A stretch of 64,000 bases of DNA, taken from the NCBI GenBank assembly GCA_922989275.2, contig OV277863.1:21046001-21110000 (forward strand), read 5' to 3'. Positions 12,826-21,439 of this stretch are shown in pieces (within the stretch, counting starts at the first letter, position 1; every line of letters begins with the position of its first letter). The notes under the pieces were generated by a model. The model was not told where the DNA came from and ran no database searches. It saw nothing but the letters and a program-made list of their open reading frames with translations. Position numbers and translations under genes: made by a program. Source of the DNA: Gari tellinella. Its lineage: Eukaryota > Mollusca > Bivalvia > Cardiida > Psammobiidae.

Positions 12826-12946
12826 GATTGTAGCTTAAAGCAGATTGAAAGTGAAGCAGAATACGTCTGAATGCGCATTCTGCTTGTTTTAAGCAGATTG
12901 AAAGTAAGGCGCATTCTGCTTTAATTTCAACTTGCTTTAAGTAATC
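12826..12946. repeat. Family C hairpin core, rearranged
   Basis: TTAAAGCAGATTGAAAGT is followed by two partial GCATTCTGCTT arms and a second AAGCAGATTGAAAGTAAGG, so the hairpin arm is partly duplicated. It abuts the right end of the preceding family A element. Confidence 0.6.
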
Positions 12947-13448
12947 TCGCTTGAAAAATAGAAAATTTGTAATCTTAGGATATTTTATGATCAACTTATG
13001 GCAGCCTTGAGATTTCTACCTGATATTTCAAGAAGTTTGTGTTAAGCTTTCTGTTAAGACAAGTAAACTTGTGTTACTTTATCGTCTATTAAAATGTTCT
13101 GTTCTGTTCTCTTCCTAATAAAGTCTATAAGTCTTGTTATGGTTACATAGATTCATGAAGGGAACGGTTGTAACTTGGACAAAGTCTATCCAAGCAAGTT
13201 GGATATCAATGTATACAGATATTCAACTCTTAGACATTTACTTTTAATAAATGACTTGAAACGTGTGACTGAAAAAGAAAGCAAAATTTTGTTTAAACTT
13301 AAAATTCAAGGAAACCTTATTGATGACAAACCTCACAATAATACCTTAGTAAAACAAATAATTTCTTTATACCAGTGCTTATGTTAAGTTCTAACATTGC
13401 AGTGGCTGCAACCCGACTCTGTGTCAATCTCTGTGCATTATTGTGACA

Positions 13449-13689
13449 TACAGTGGAGAATCTGTTTTTTTTCCCGTTTAAACGCAAACGAAACGCAAAC
13501 GCATTGTACTAAAATGCAGAAAATAACAACTTTTTCACAATTGATTTTAACCTAGATGACAAACAGTTTGGAGCCTGTTCAGACGCCGGGTTACCCGGCG
13601 TCTGATCTGGCTCCAAACTGTTTGCATTGGAAATAATAGAATTAGCGTAAACGCGTTTATTGGGAAAGAATAACGTTTTCTCCACTATA
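13449..13689 (+). mobile_element. MITE family A copy
   Basis: Begins TACAGTGGAGAATCTG and ends TTCTCCACTATA (terminal G lost). The central hairpin is intact. It lies about 285 bp outside the left end of the Polinton. Confidence 0.85.
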
Positions 13690-13973
13690 ACATAATTTAT
13701 ATGCTCATTGACGAAAACATGAATATGGTTCACTGTGTACATAACTTTAGAAAGTGTAGAAAACGTAATTTTTCGAATTTTAAGAAAATTAAAACGCAGC
13801 TATAATGCAATAAATTGAACATTTTTAAGTTCTTGAAACTGTTAACGGCTGGATATAATCTGAATAACAAATATAGATAGATACTTTATTCAGTACAAAA
13901 GCCATCGGCTTATCAGTACACAGTTGCTACATACATATAATAATGGTCATGTCAATGGTGGAACAGTAATATG

Positions 13974-14186
13974 ATATATATGTAAAGTGGGGATCCTGGC
14001 TCACCCCTAAAAAATTATTTTTTTTACTCTCTCCCACCAGACCAAAAAAAAATTTTACAAACTCGACCACCCCTAAAAAAAAAAAAAAAAAAAAATTGGA
14101 TCCCCACTTTACATATATATAATTGCGAGTACTGCTCTCGATCACCTCCTAAAAAAAATTACAAACTCTCGAACACCCCTAAAAAA
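13974..14186 (+). repeat. Polinton left terminal inverted repeat with hairpin tip
   Basis: Matches 28566-28784 in inverted orientation. Its outer part is itself a foldback: arm 13974-13996 (contains GTAAAGTGGGGATCC) pairs perfectly over 23 bp with 14098-14120. The ~100 bp loop is A-rich. Iterated motifs of the form ACAAACTCGACCACCCCTAA occur three to four times in the repeat (about 13997, 14057, 14134, 14160). Confidence 0.92.
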
Positions 14187-14207
14187 TGTTAAAATGTTTT
14201 TTTAAAA

Positions 14208-14441
14208 ATGGAAGGTAAAATCTGTGATTATTGCTTAACATTCAAATCATACAATTCATTTAGAAAAGTAAAGTTATGCCGTGATGGATATAGAAGAAAA
14301 TGTAAGGATTGTGAAAAACCTATGAAACATAAACATTATATTAAAAATAAAGAAAAATATAAACAAGCGCATCGAGAATTTATACTTAGAAATCCTGATT
14401 ATCAACACGAATATTACTTAAAAAATAAAAAGGATAATTAA
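14208..14441 (+). CDS. Small zinc-binding protein (77 aa)
   Basis: First gene inside the left terminal repeat, reading toward the polymerase 18 bp downstream. Two CxxC knuckles are visible, C6-x2-C9 and C32-x2-C35, followed by a very basic, Tyr/Lys/Asn-rich tail that repeats a YYLKNK/YIKNK-type pattern. This resembles small zinc-ribbon or endonuclease-VII-like fragments found in large DNA viruses and phages, but no catalytic His-Asn-His set can be seen, so nuclease activity is not claimed. A nucleic-acid-binding or regulatory role is inferred from charge and zinc motifs. The ATG lies in TTTTTAAAAATGG, the start context shared across the element. Confidence 0.65.
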   Translation: MEGKICDYCLTFKSYNSFRKVKLCRDGYRRKCKDCEKPMKHKHYIKNKEKYKQAHREFILRNPDYQHEYYLKNKKDN

Positions 14442-14459
14442 AAAAGTATTCTTATAAAA

Positions 14460-17400
14460 ATGGACAAAAAATCCCAAGTATTTAAAGATATCATTGATGA
14501 AGAAGACAGAAGACAACTAAAAGAGAATATTAAATTAGTAGACCGCCCTAAATGTAATTATTTAAAAACGTATGAAATTAATGCTAATAGTTATAAAGAC
14601 CCCGGCATATTGTTTAATGATAACAAATCTAAAATATTAGACACAGTTAGGAATGATATAAAAGAATATAATGGCATTAAGTTTTCAGTAGGTCTTTCTC
14701 TTCAATTCTTTCATGATGAATATAATGGTAAAAAGAAATTTGTTGATTCTTCCAATCATGGTCTACAAGCTGCTGTATTGAATGATAAAAATATTGAAAA
14801 ACATTATAATGAACAAACTTCTTATTTACAATTATGGATTGAGAAGTTTACAAATACTGCATCTGGTTTAGAAATTGACCACTGTAAAATACTATATTTA
14901 AATATTGCAAAGTATGAACCACTCAAAGGTTCTTCATACATTGATTTACCTAAAGTTATAAAAGATAAGAAAGCAATAATCAACGTAAAAAATAAGGACG
15001 ATGCATGTTTGTTCAGAGCAATAGTTTCTGCTCTTTGTCCGGCTACGAAGAATTCTGATAGACCCTCATCTTATCCTGATTATAAAGATATTCTTAATAC
15101 AAAAGGCGTTGAAACTCCCACTCCAATAAACCAAATAAAAAAACTTGAAAATCAAAATAAAAATTTAAATATTGGTGAGTACAATGGATTAGCATTAAAT
15201 GTATATAAATATAAAATATCATCGAACAAGGAAATTACAGTATTTCCGCATGATATATCAGACCAGCCTAAAGAGGTTAAAAGAATAAATCTACTTTTAA
15301 CCTCCTCAACTTCAGAGGAAACAGATGATGACAGCGAAGAAGAAACAAAATATCATTACTGCTGGATTAAAAGTCTTAATAAGTTACTTCACGGGCAAAA
15401 TAACAAACATAGAGATCAAACACATTTCTGTGATAAATGTCTTTATGGTTTCACAAGAGAAGACCTACTAACCAAACACAAAGAAGAAGACTGTGAAGGT
15501 ATTAATAAATCACCATTAAGAATAGAAATGCCACCAAAAGGTGCTACAATCAAATTTGAAAACTATCAAAACCAAATGTCTGTTCCATTTGCAATATACG
15601 CTGACTTTGAAAGTATAATAAAACCTAAATCAAAACAAGTAGGAGATAAATCAGAAATTACAAGCGAACATGAAGCATGTGGATTTGGTTATCAAGTTGT
15701 AAGATATGATGGTAAAGTAGAAGAGCCTGTAATATACAGAGGTGAAGATGCTGCTGAAGTCTTCCTAAATCATTTAGAATGTGAAGTAGAAAACATTAAC
15801 AACATATTTAAACATCCTAAACAATTAACAATGACAGAAAAAAATATTGAAGATTATAATAAAGCTATAAGATGTTGGATTTGTAGTAATAGAATATACC
15901 CAAGAAGTAAATCAGAATTCCCAAAAGTTAGAGATCACTGTCATTTTACAGGTGAATACAGAGGTGCAGCACATAAATCCTGTAATCTAAAACTAAAGAT
16001 AACACCAAATTCAACTAAAATTCTCGTTGTCTTCCACAATCTAAAAGGTTATGATAGTCATCTTATAATGCAAAAAATACATACTTATAAAACAAACAAA
16101 AATATTACTTGTATAGCAAATAATACAGAAAAGTATATCTCATTCAGTATAGGACAACTGCAATTCTTGGATAGTTTCCAGTTTATGGCTACTTCATTAG
16201 ATAGGTTAGTTGATGCAACAGACAAAGCCGATTTCAAAATAACAAAGCATGAGTTTGGTGATAAGGCTGATTTACTTTTGCGTAAAGGTGTATATCCATA
16301 TGAATATATTGATTCTTTTGATAGATTTAATGAAAATGAATTACCACATATAGAAAAGTTTTATAGTTCTCTATCAGATGAAAGCATCAAACAAGAAGAT
16401 TATGATCATGCCCAAAATGTATGGAAAGAATACAACTGTAAAACATTAGGGGATTATCATGATTTATACCTCAAAACTGATGTATTATTATTAGCAGACG
16501 TATTCCAAACATTTAGAAAAACATGTATGAAAGCATATAAACTTGACCCTCTACATTATTACACCGCACCTGGTTTATCATGGGATGCATTACTAAAATA
16601 CACACAAATAGAGTTAGAACTACTAACAGATATTGACATGCATTTATTCATTGAAAAAGGAATGAGGGGTGGTATTAGTATGGTTTCAAAGAGACATGTT
16701 AAAGCAAATAATTCTCATTTAAAAGACTATGATAAAAATAAAAAAGATAATTATATCATGTATGTAGATGCCAATAATTTATATGGATGGGCCATGCTTC
16801 AAGCTCTTCCATATGGTGGTTTCAAATGGATAAATGGAGAACTTCCAAAATTGCAAAAAGGTAGAGGAAGAATATATGAAGTAGACTTAAAATATCCTAA
16901 AGAATTACATAAACTACATAATGACTATCCTCTAGCCCCCGAAAAACTTGCAGTAAAAAAAGAATGGTTGTCTGATTATCAAAGTGAATTGGTTGACAAT
17001 AATAGTATTTTAAATGTAGAAAAACTTGTTCCCAATCTCATGGACAAGAAAAAGTATGTAGTTCATTACAAGACTCTAGAGCTCTATGAAAAACTTGGTT
17101 TGAAAGTAGAAAAAATACACAGAGTATTAGAGTTCAATGAGAAGCCTTGGATGGAACCATACATTCGTTTAAATACTGAATTCAGAAAAAAAGCAAAATC
17201 AACATTTGAAAAAGACTTCTACAAATTAATGAATAATAGTGTCTTTGGTAAAATAATGGAGAACTTACGTAAAAGAGTAGATATAAAACTTGTAAGAACA
17301 GATGGAACTGAAAATGAAAGACTTCGAAAGATAATAGCCAAACCAAACTTCAACAGACGTGTCAAATTCTCAGATGAACTATCGGCAATACATGTCAACA

Positions 17401-18011
17401 GAACAAAACTAACACTAAACAAACCAATCTATGTAGGTTTCTCTGTTCTTGATTTATCAAAACAGTTTATGTATGATTGGTATTACAATAAATTGAAAAA
17501 AAGATATGGGGAAAATTGTAACTTGTTATATACTGATTGTGATAGTTTGTTGGTAGACATTAAAACAAAAGATGCATACAATGATATGTCTGAAATGAAA
17601 GATGAATATGACTTCTCTGGCTACCCAAAAGATCATCCACTCTATGATGAAACAAACAAGAAAGTAATAGGTAAATTCAAAGATGAATGTGCCGGTGTTC
17701 CAATCGCAGAATATATTGGTCTGCGTTCAAAATTATACTCGGTGTTAACAGCAGACGAACAAGTCATCAAGAAAGCAAAGGGTGTGAAAAAGTATGTAAT
17801 CAAAAAACAAATAAACTTCAACAACTACAAAGACGCACTTTTCAACAAACAAAAATACACACACTCAATGAATATGCTACGTTCAATGCAACACAACATT
17901 TATGGACTAAAAATAAATAAAACCACACTCTCACCACTTGACACAAAAAGATACATTGCACCCGATGGGATTACGACATATGCATATGGGTACTCACAGT
18001 GTCAGCCGTAA
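14460..18011 (+). CDS. PolB: Protein-primed family B DNA polymerase with OTU-like N-terminal domain
   Basis: 1183 aa; replicates the linear element from a protein primer (known for the family). Domains in order: an N-terminal region; an OTU-like signature D180-x2-C183 in KDDACLFRAI, with a candidate partner His299 in YHYCWIK; a zinc finger C324-x2-C327...H340...C345; exonuclease ExoI D382/E384; a zinc-knuckle insert C472-x2-C475 with HCH at 493-495 and C508; ExoII N527 and D532; ExoIII Y670-x3-D674; polymerase motif A D770 with LYG; motif B K922-x3-NSxFG; motif C TDCDS, D1026 and D1028. All polymerase and 3'-5' exonuclease catalytic residues are present, so it looks functional. Its 3' end overlaps the convergent integrase gene by 41 bp. 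The ATG follows TTATAAAA. Confidence 0.95.
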   Translation: MDKKSQVFKDIIDEEDRRQLKENIKLVDRPKCNYLKTYEINANSYKDPGILFNDNKSKILDTVRNDIKEYNGIKFSVGLSLQFFHDEYNGKKKFVDSSNHGLQAAVLNDKNIEKHYNEQTSYLQLWIEKFTNTASGLEIDHCKILYLNIAKYEPLKGSSYIDLPKVIKDKKAIINVKNKDDACLFRAIVSALCPATKNSDRPSSYPDYKDILNTKGVETPTPINQIKKLENQNKNLNIGEYNGLALNVYKYKISSNKEITVFPHDISDQPKEVKRINLLLTSSTSEETDDDSEEETKYHYCWIKSLNKLLHGQNNKHRDQTHFCDKCLYGFTREDLLTKHKEEDCEGINKSPLRIEMPPKGATIKFENYQNQMSVPFAIYADFESIIKPKSKQVGDKSEITSEHEACGFGYQVVRYDGKVEEPVIYRGEDAAEVFLNHLECEVENINNIFKHPKQLTMTEKNIEDYNKAIRCWICSNRIYPRSKSEFPKVRDHCHFTGEYRGAAHKSCNLKLKITPNSTKILVVFHNLKGYDSHLIMQKIHTYKTNKNITCIANNTEKYISFSIGQLQFLDSFQFMATSLDRLVDATDKADFKITKHEFGDKADLLLRKGVYPYEYIDSFDRFNENELPHIEKFYSSLSDESIKQEDYDHAQNVWKEYNCKTLGDYHDLYLKTDVLLLADVFQTFRKTCMKAYKLDPLHYYTAPGLSWDALLKYTQIELELLTDIDMHLFIEKGMRGGISMVSKRHVKANNSHLKDYDKNKKDNYIMYVDANNLYGWAMLQALPYGGFKWINGELPKLQKGRGRIYEVDLKYPKELHKLHNDYPLAPEKLAVKKEWLSDYQSELVDNNSILNVEKLVPNLMDKKKYVVHYKTLELYEKLGLKVEKIHRVLEFNEKPWMEPYIRLNTEFRKKAKSTFEKDFYKLMNNSVFGKIMENLRKRVDIKLVRTDGTENERLRKIIAKPNFNRRVKFSDELSAIHVNRTKLTLNKPIYVGFSVLDLSKQFMYDWYYNKLKKRYGENCNLLYTDCDSLLVDIKTKDAYNDMSEMKDEYDFSGYPKDHPLYDETNKKVIGKFKDECAGVPIAEYIGLRSKLYSVLTADEQVIKKAKGVKKYVIKKQINFNNYKDALFNKQKYTHSMNMLRSMQHNIYGLKINKTTLSPLDTKRYIAPDGITTYAYGYSQCQP

Positions 18012-18879
18012 CAATAAGTAGTTCTTCTTTGACAAAGCCTCTCTGTGGTGCTGGTGATTTTAAATAATAAACTCTTATACCCTGTGTTATAATATGATAA
18101 TCAATCTTGTGTATATCTACCGACCATATCGGATCAGTTGCACGTTTCCTACCTCCGACTTCTTGTTCTCCTGGTTGATACAAGTATCTAACATTTGACT
18201 GAGGACATATTTCAGTATCAACTTTTCTTGTTATAATTGGAGAAGGTTTTTTTGTCTCTACATTTAATGCCTTAACAACATCTGATAATCTCTTAACCCA
18301 TTCTCTGTTTCTTTTATGTGTATCAATCTCCTTAGCATACTGATAACCAAACAATCTTTCAGCTAAAGTTCTATTAAATCTCTCTACAATTCCTTGGTCT
18401 CTGTGTATTTCTCTTCTGCCCCTTCTTATTTTAACATTATGTTTAGCCATTAGTTGAGAAACAACACCCATAAATTCTCTACCAGGGTCAACTTGTAATA
18501 GTTTAGGATAGTTCAAATGTCTTTTATAAATCTTCTCAAAAGCAGCGGCAACTTCTTTACTGTCTTTTGATGTCAATGGTTCTGCTTCTTTATATCTTGT
18601 TCCTACATCTACTAATGTCAATGCATATTTATATGTTTTATTTTTAACTCTATCAAAAGGTAGAAATAACAAATCAGCTTGATGCACCTCATTCTTTGCA
18701 GACACATCAAACCTTGGTCTAACAATTTTCTTAGGCGCGGGTAAATATATCTGCCAAACTGCTTGTTTCTTTAAAAATTCTAAAGCCTGTTTCTCACTAA
18801 CCTTAGCTTCTTTTGCTAACTTATTAACAGCTGTATTACCTTTCCAAAATCCTTTAGGACTATAATATATTTTTTCCAT
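17971..18879 (-). CDS. INT: Retrovirus-like (DDE) integrase
   Basis: 302 aa, typical for Polinton integrases. It inserts the linear element into host DNA. The N-terminal ~50 residues form a helical region. The catalytic core has D69 (in HQADLL), D131 (in LQVDPGREF) and E166 (in GIVERFNRT), with about 35 residues between the last two. The C-terminal ~45 residues (WSVDIHKID to FVKEELLIV) match the SH3/chromodomain-like tail seen in this family. It is transcribed toward the polymerase with a 41-bp tail-to-tail overlap. The next upstream gene ends only 3 bp away, suggesting a compact minus-strand transcription unit. No frameshift or missing catalytic residue. Confidence 0.95.
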   Translation of the reverse strand: MEKIYYSPKGFWKGNTAVNKLAKEAKVSEKQALEFLKKQAVWQIYLPAPKKIVRPRFDVSAKNEVHQADLLFLPFDRVKNKTYKYALTLVDVGTRYKEAEPLTSKDSKEVAAAFEKIYKRHLNYPKLLQVDPGREFMGVVSQLMAKHNVKIRRGRREIHRDQGIVERFNRTLAERLFGYQYAKEIDTHKRNREWVKRLSDVVKALNVETKKPSPIITRKVDTEICPQSNVRYLYQPGEQEVGGRKRATDPIWSVDIHKIDYHIITQGIRVYYLKSPAPQRGFVKEELLIVTADTVSTHMHMS

Positions 18880-18882
18880 TTC

Positions 18883-19248
18883 TTAGGAAAAAATTAAATC
18901 ATAAGCGTGGTATTTATTCTTCTTGTTATTCTTACATCTTTTAAATCCAAGTGGTCTGACATAAAATGGTGGTTCTTTATCCTCTATTTTAGTAGCAAGA
19001 TGTGAAGGACACCACACTTCTCCATTGTCTTTGAGAGTTAATATTGTACTTTCACCATATGTTGTGTTAACAGTTTTATAGTCAGTTATTGTATATATTT
19101 TATTAATTTTCAAATCAGACCATTTCTTTGTATTATATTCATTTTGTTTTTTTAACATATATTCAAATTTTTCTTCTGAGATATCTATTTGCATTTGTGC
19201 ATTATTTTTGCTTTTTGTGCCATAATCTTTTTTTTCTACTTCACCCAT
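18883..19248 (-). CDS. Small OB-fold-like protein, candidate ssDNA-binding protein
   Basis: About 121 aa from the ATG at 19248; an in-frame upstream ATG at 19269 would add seven residues. I prefer 19248 because it sits in the shared ATTAATAAAATGG context. The middle of the protein has alternating beta-type stretches (IYTITDYKTV, STILTLKDNGEVW) and a C-terminal FYVRPLGFKR basic patch, reminiscent of OB-fold proteins. A ssDNA-binding role in protein-primed replication is plausible and fits its place beside the integrase, but it is inference. No catalytic motif is visible. Confidence 0.6.
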   Translation of the reverse strand: MGEVEKKDYGTKSKNNAQMQIDISEEKFEYMLKKQNEYNTKKWSDLKINKIYTITDYKTVNTTYGESTILTLKDNGEVWCPSHLATKIEDKEPPFYVRPLGFKRCKNNKKNKYHAYDLIFS

Positions 19249-19340
19249 TTTATTAATATAGAAAATCAATTATGTATATTTTCTAATTATTATTATTTTA
19301 TTGTATAAAAAAAATAAAGTCTATAATACCTTAGGCTTAA

Positions 19341-19772
19341 CTACCCCTTTATCTTCAGTATTTTCCAAGCAGCAAAACCAGTTAATAGCATGCTAACAAT
19401 AATAAATTCAATCTCTCTATTCTTTTGATCTTCTGATGGAGTATAAAAATCACTTAATGTAGGTTCTGGTGGTAAACTATGAAGTTCTTTTCCAGTTATA
19501 TAATAATATTGTTTCATAGCTTGGTCAACACTATCAAATGTTTGTTCAGCGTGATGTTCTTTTTTCATTATATTATTAAGATAATCTAATCTTTCAATTC
19601 TTTTTTTATTCCATTCAGATTTTGCTTTTTCTAATTGTTCCATTGCTTCATCGTGTCTTTCTCTTTCTTCATCTGAATCTTTTCCTAAATGCGAAAATAA
19701 ATAATTACCACCAGTAAATGCTAATGCATTTGTTACTGCCCCTCCAATCATCATTGCTACTGCACTCGCCAT
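19341..19772 (-). CDS. Membrane-associated virion-type protein (143 aa)
   Basis: The N-terminus (about residues 3-28) is a Gly/Ala-rich hydrophobic segment and the C-terminus (about 122-140) a second membrane segment. Between them lies a charged coiled coil (about 32-75, EERERHDEAMEQLEKAK) and a short conserved-looking SDFYTPSEDQ block. This hairpin-like, two-membrane-segment architecture is common among small Polinton/adintovirus ORFs of unknown function. A role in virion or membrane interaction is inferred. Start context CTTAAAAAATGG. Confidence 0.65.
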   Translation of the reverse strand: MASAVAMMIGGAVTNALAFTGGNYLFSHLGKDSDEERERHDEAMEQLEKAKSEWNKKRIERLDYLNNIMKKEHHAEQTFDSVDQAMKQYYYITGKELHSLPPEPTLSDFYTPSEDQKNREIEFIIVSMLLTGFAAWKILKIKG

Positions 19773-19788
19773 TTTTTAAGGAGAAAAT

Positions 19789-20019
19789 TTACTTCATAAT
19801 ATCGGCCGGAATAATACCTTGTTTAACTAACATATCTTTCGTTGCCATTGCAAGTAATATATCAATGGATAACATACCAATATCTTCCATTTTAAAATCT
19901 ACTTTCGGCGGTGATCTTTTTAAAAGTTTTCTACCTAGTTCTGAATACCCAACTGTTAATACAGTTTCTACTCCCGCATGATATAACATGTTTACTATTT
20001 CTTTTTTATCTGTTGACAT
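19789..20019 (-). CDS. Small hydrophobic-helical protein (76 aa), unknown function
   Basis: A short ORF between two membrane-type genes, ending 16 bp from the start of the next gene downstream. It has a VETVLTVGYSELGRKLLK helix, a SPPKVDF linker, a second hydrophobic stretch (IGMLSIDILLAMA) and a KQGIIPADIMK tail. I recognise it as a recurring Polinton-associated small protein but know no function. Start context TATAAAAATG. The gene is likely real, because it fills the gap exactly and has the shared start motif. Confidence 0.55.
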   Translation of the reverse strand: MSTDKKEIVNMLYHAGVETVLTVGYSELGRKLLKRSPPKVDFKMEDIGMLSIDILLAMATKDMLVKQGIIPADIMK

Positions 20020-20121
20020 TTTTATACAATAAAATTTAAGGCTCCCGAAGGCTCCGCCGTAGGCTCCGCTAAACTCAAGGGCATTACTGAGCGCAAGCGA
20101 ATCCGCTAAGTCGGGGCTCCG
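20020..20121. repeat. GC-rich intergenic micro-repeat cluster
   Basis: This ~100 bp gap holds several copies of CCGTAGGCTCCGCT-like words (20057-20070, 20113-20123) and one TGAGCGCAAGCG (20088-20099). Both words recur elsewhere in the element, some inside genes. They stand out sharply from the AT-rich background. Confidence 0.75.
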
Positions 20122-20676
20122 CTAAAACTCAAAGGGGTCGTATTCTTTTTTTCCCCCACTTTGATCTCCCTGAACGGTCGAGTGATTTCGCTGAACGCTC
20201 AAGTGATTTCCGGTGTTTTTATAAACAACAGTTTTATTACTTTTTTTTAAAAAATAAAATCCTATTCCAACAGCTAAAATTGATAAACATAGCGGTATGT
20301 AATTTTTATATACATTTATTTTCTGTTCTGTATTTTTTACCGTAGGCTCCGCTGTTATTTCTAATTTTGAATTTTGAACAGCATCATTATCTGTATCTTT
20401 TACCGTAGGCTCCGCTGTTATTTGTTTTAGTTCCATATTTTCTTTCTTCAAACGTTCTGTTTCTTTTCTTTTTAATGCGGCTTTTAATTTTCTAGCTTCT
20501 ACACCTTTCTTACCCGCAGCTACTCGTTTTGGATTTTTGGGTTTTGAAACTTCGCTGAGCTTTTGCGAATCACTCGACCGTTCAGGGAGATCGCTATTTA
20601 TTTTTTCTTCGCTATTTATTTTTTCTTCGCTATCCACTGTGTGCTTCGTATCCGGTAGGGTCACTTGTCGCTCCAT
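20122..20676 (-). CDS. Lys/Glu-rich single-pass membrane protein (184 aa)
   Basis: A highly charged N-terminal half with a strongly basic stretch (about 43-80, KNPKRVAAGKKGVEARKLK) is followed by one membrane segment (about 126-144) and a short polar tail. It contains internal duplications, ITAEPTVK at 86-93 and 107-114 and SEEKINS at 16-28, which correspond at DNA level to the CCGTAGGCTCCGCT micro-repeat (20340, 20403). The gene starts 47 bp inside the upstream 258-aa gene in another frame. Function unknown; a DNA-condensing or core role is possible from its charge, but is inference. Start context TATAAAAAATGG. Confidence 0.6.
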   Translation of the reverse strand: MERQVTLPDTKHTVDSEEKINSEEKINSDLPERSSDSQKLSEVSKPKNPKRVAAGKKGVEARKLKAALKRKETERLKKENMELKQITAEPTVKDTDNDAVQNSKLEITAEPTVKNTEQKINVYKNYIPLCLSILAVGIGFYFLKKSNKTVVYKNTGNHLSVQRNHSTVQGDQSGGKKEYDPFEF

Positions 20677-21406
20677 TTTTTATATCGATATTTTCTTTCT
20701 CGAAATCTGGGTCTTTCATTTTTTTTATCTCGATATTTTCAGTGAAATCACTCGACCGTTCATTTAAATCAATATGTTTTGCAGTTGTTAACATTGCGGT
20801 AAAAGGAGCAAGATACATTCCATATCTATAATATAGTTCACAACATGAAGTAGTCAAAGCATGATTAATAAAAGGGTCTTCCCCCAAGTCTTGTATTAGT
20901 TTGGGAGGGTTAACAACGTTAAAATACTTTGAAACACTCATAACATATAAATTAATAAAAGAATTACCTAATGTTTTAGTCAAACTAGCTCCCAATCTTG
21001 CTTCATATCTACAGTATAATTTATTTATTTGCTCTATTGTCATTGTGTCAATGTCTGAAAGTTGTAACTCTCTTCCAAGATATTGTTTACTATTGCCACC
21101 AGCTACAATAGCTGATAATCTTTCACGTTTTGTTTCTTCTTGTTTATCACTGGACCTTCGGGAATCTTCATTATTCGCGTAGCTGCTTTCAGTATTATCT
21201 TTGTGTAATCCCTCCTGGTTTAATATTTCTTCGACATTCATTTTATATAATTTATTTTTAAGATTAAAATAATCATCTTGGAGAGTCTCTAGAAATATCA
21301 TATGTCCAGATAATTTATTTTTAAGTTTAAAATAATTAAATATTACATACCCAGATAATGATAAGACTGTAACATTTGTTATAATTATTAACAAATCTAA
21401 TATCAT
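20630..21406 (-). CDS. Membrane-anchored Polinton protein (258 aa), unknown function
   Basis: An N-terminal membrane segment (about 2-25) is followed by a charged linker and a folded-looking C-terminal domain (about 125-215) with a distinctive DPFINHALTTSCCELYYRYG stretch and two adjacent cysteines. I associate this domain with recurring Polinton ORFs of unknown function. The last ~30 residues include a micro-repeat-encoded stretch (NERSSDFTE). Its 3' end overlaps the start of the 184-aa gene by 47 bp. Start context CTGTTAAAAATG. Confidence 0.6.
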   Translation of the reverse strand: MILDLLIIITNVTVLSLSGYVIFNYFKLKNKLSGHMIFLETLQDDYFNLKNKLYKMNVEEILNQEGLHKDNTESSYANNEDSRRSSDKQEETKRERLSAIVAGGNSKQYLGRELQLSDIDTMTIEQINKLYCRYEARLGASLTKTLGNSFINLYVMSVSKYFNVVNPPKLIQDLGEDPFINHALTTSCCELYYRYGMYLAPFTAMLTTAKHIDLNERSSDFTENIEIKKMKDPDFEKENIDIKNGATSDPTGYEAHSG

Positions 21407-21439
21407 TTTTAACAGAAAACATCAGTGTTTATAAAAACA

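Noticed and set aside
13960..13980. A Polinton target-site duplication
   Set aside because: Both edges lie in ATATAT sequence; left flank AATATGAT and right flank ATATGTAT can be aligned in several ways, so no 6-bp duplication can be claimed.
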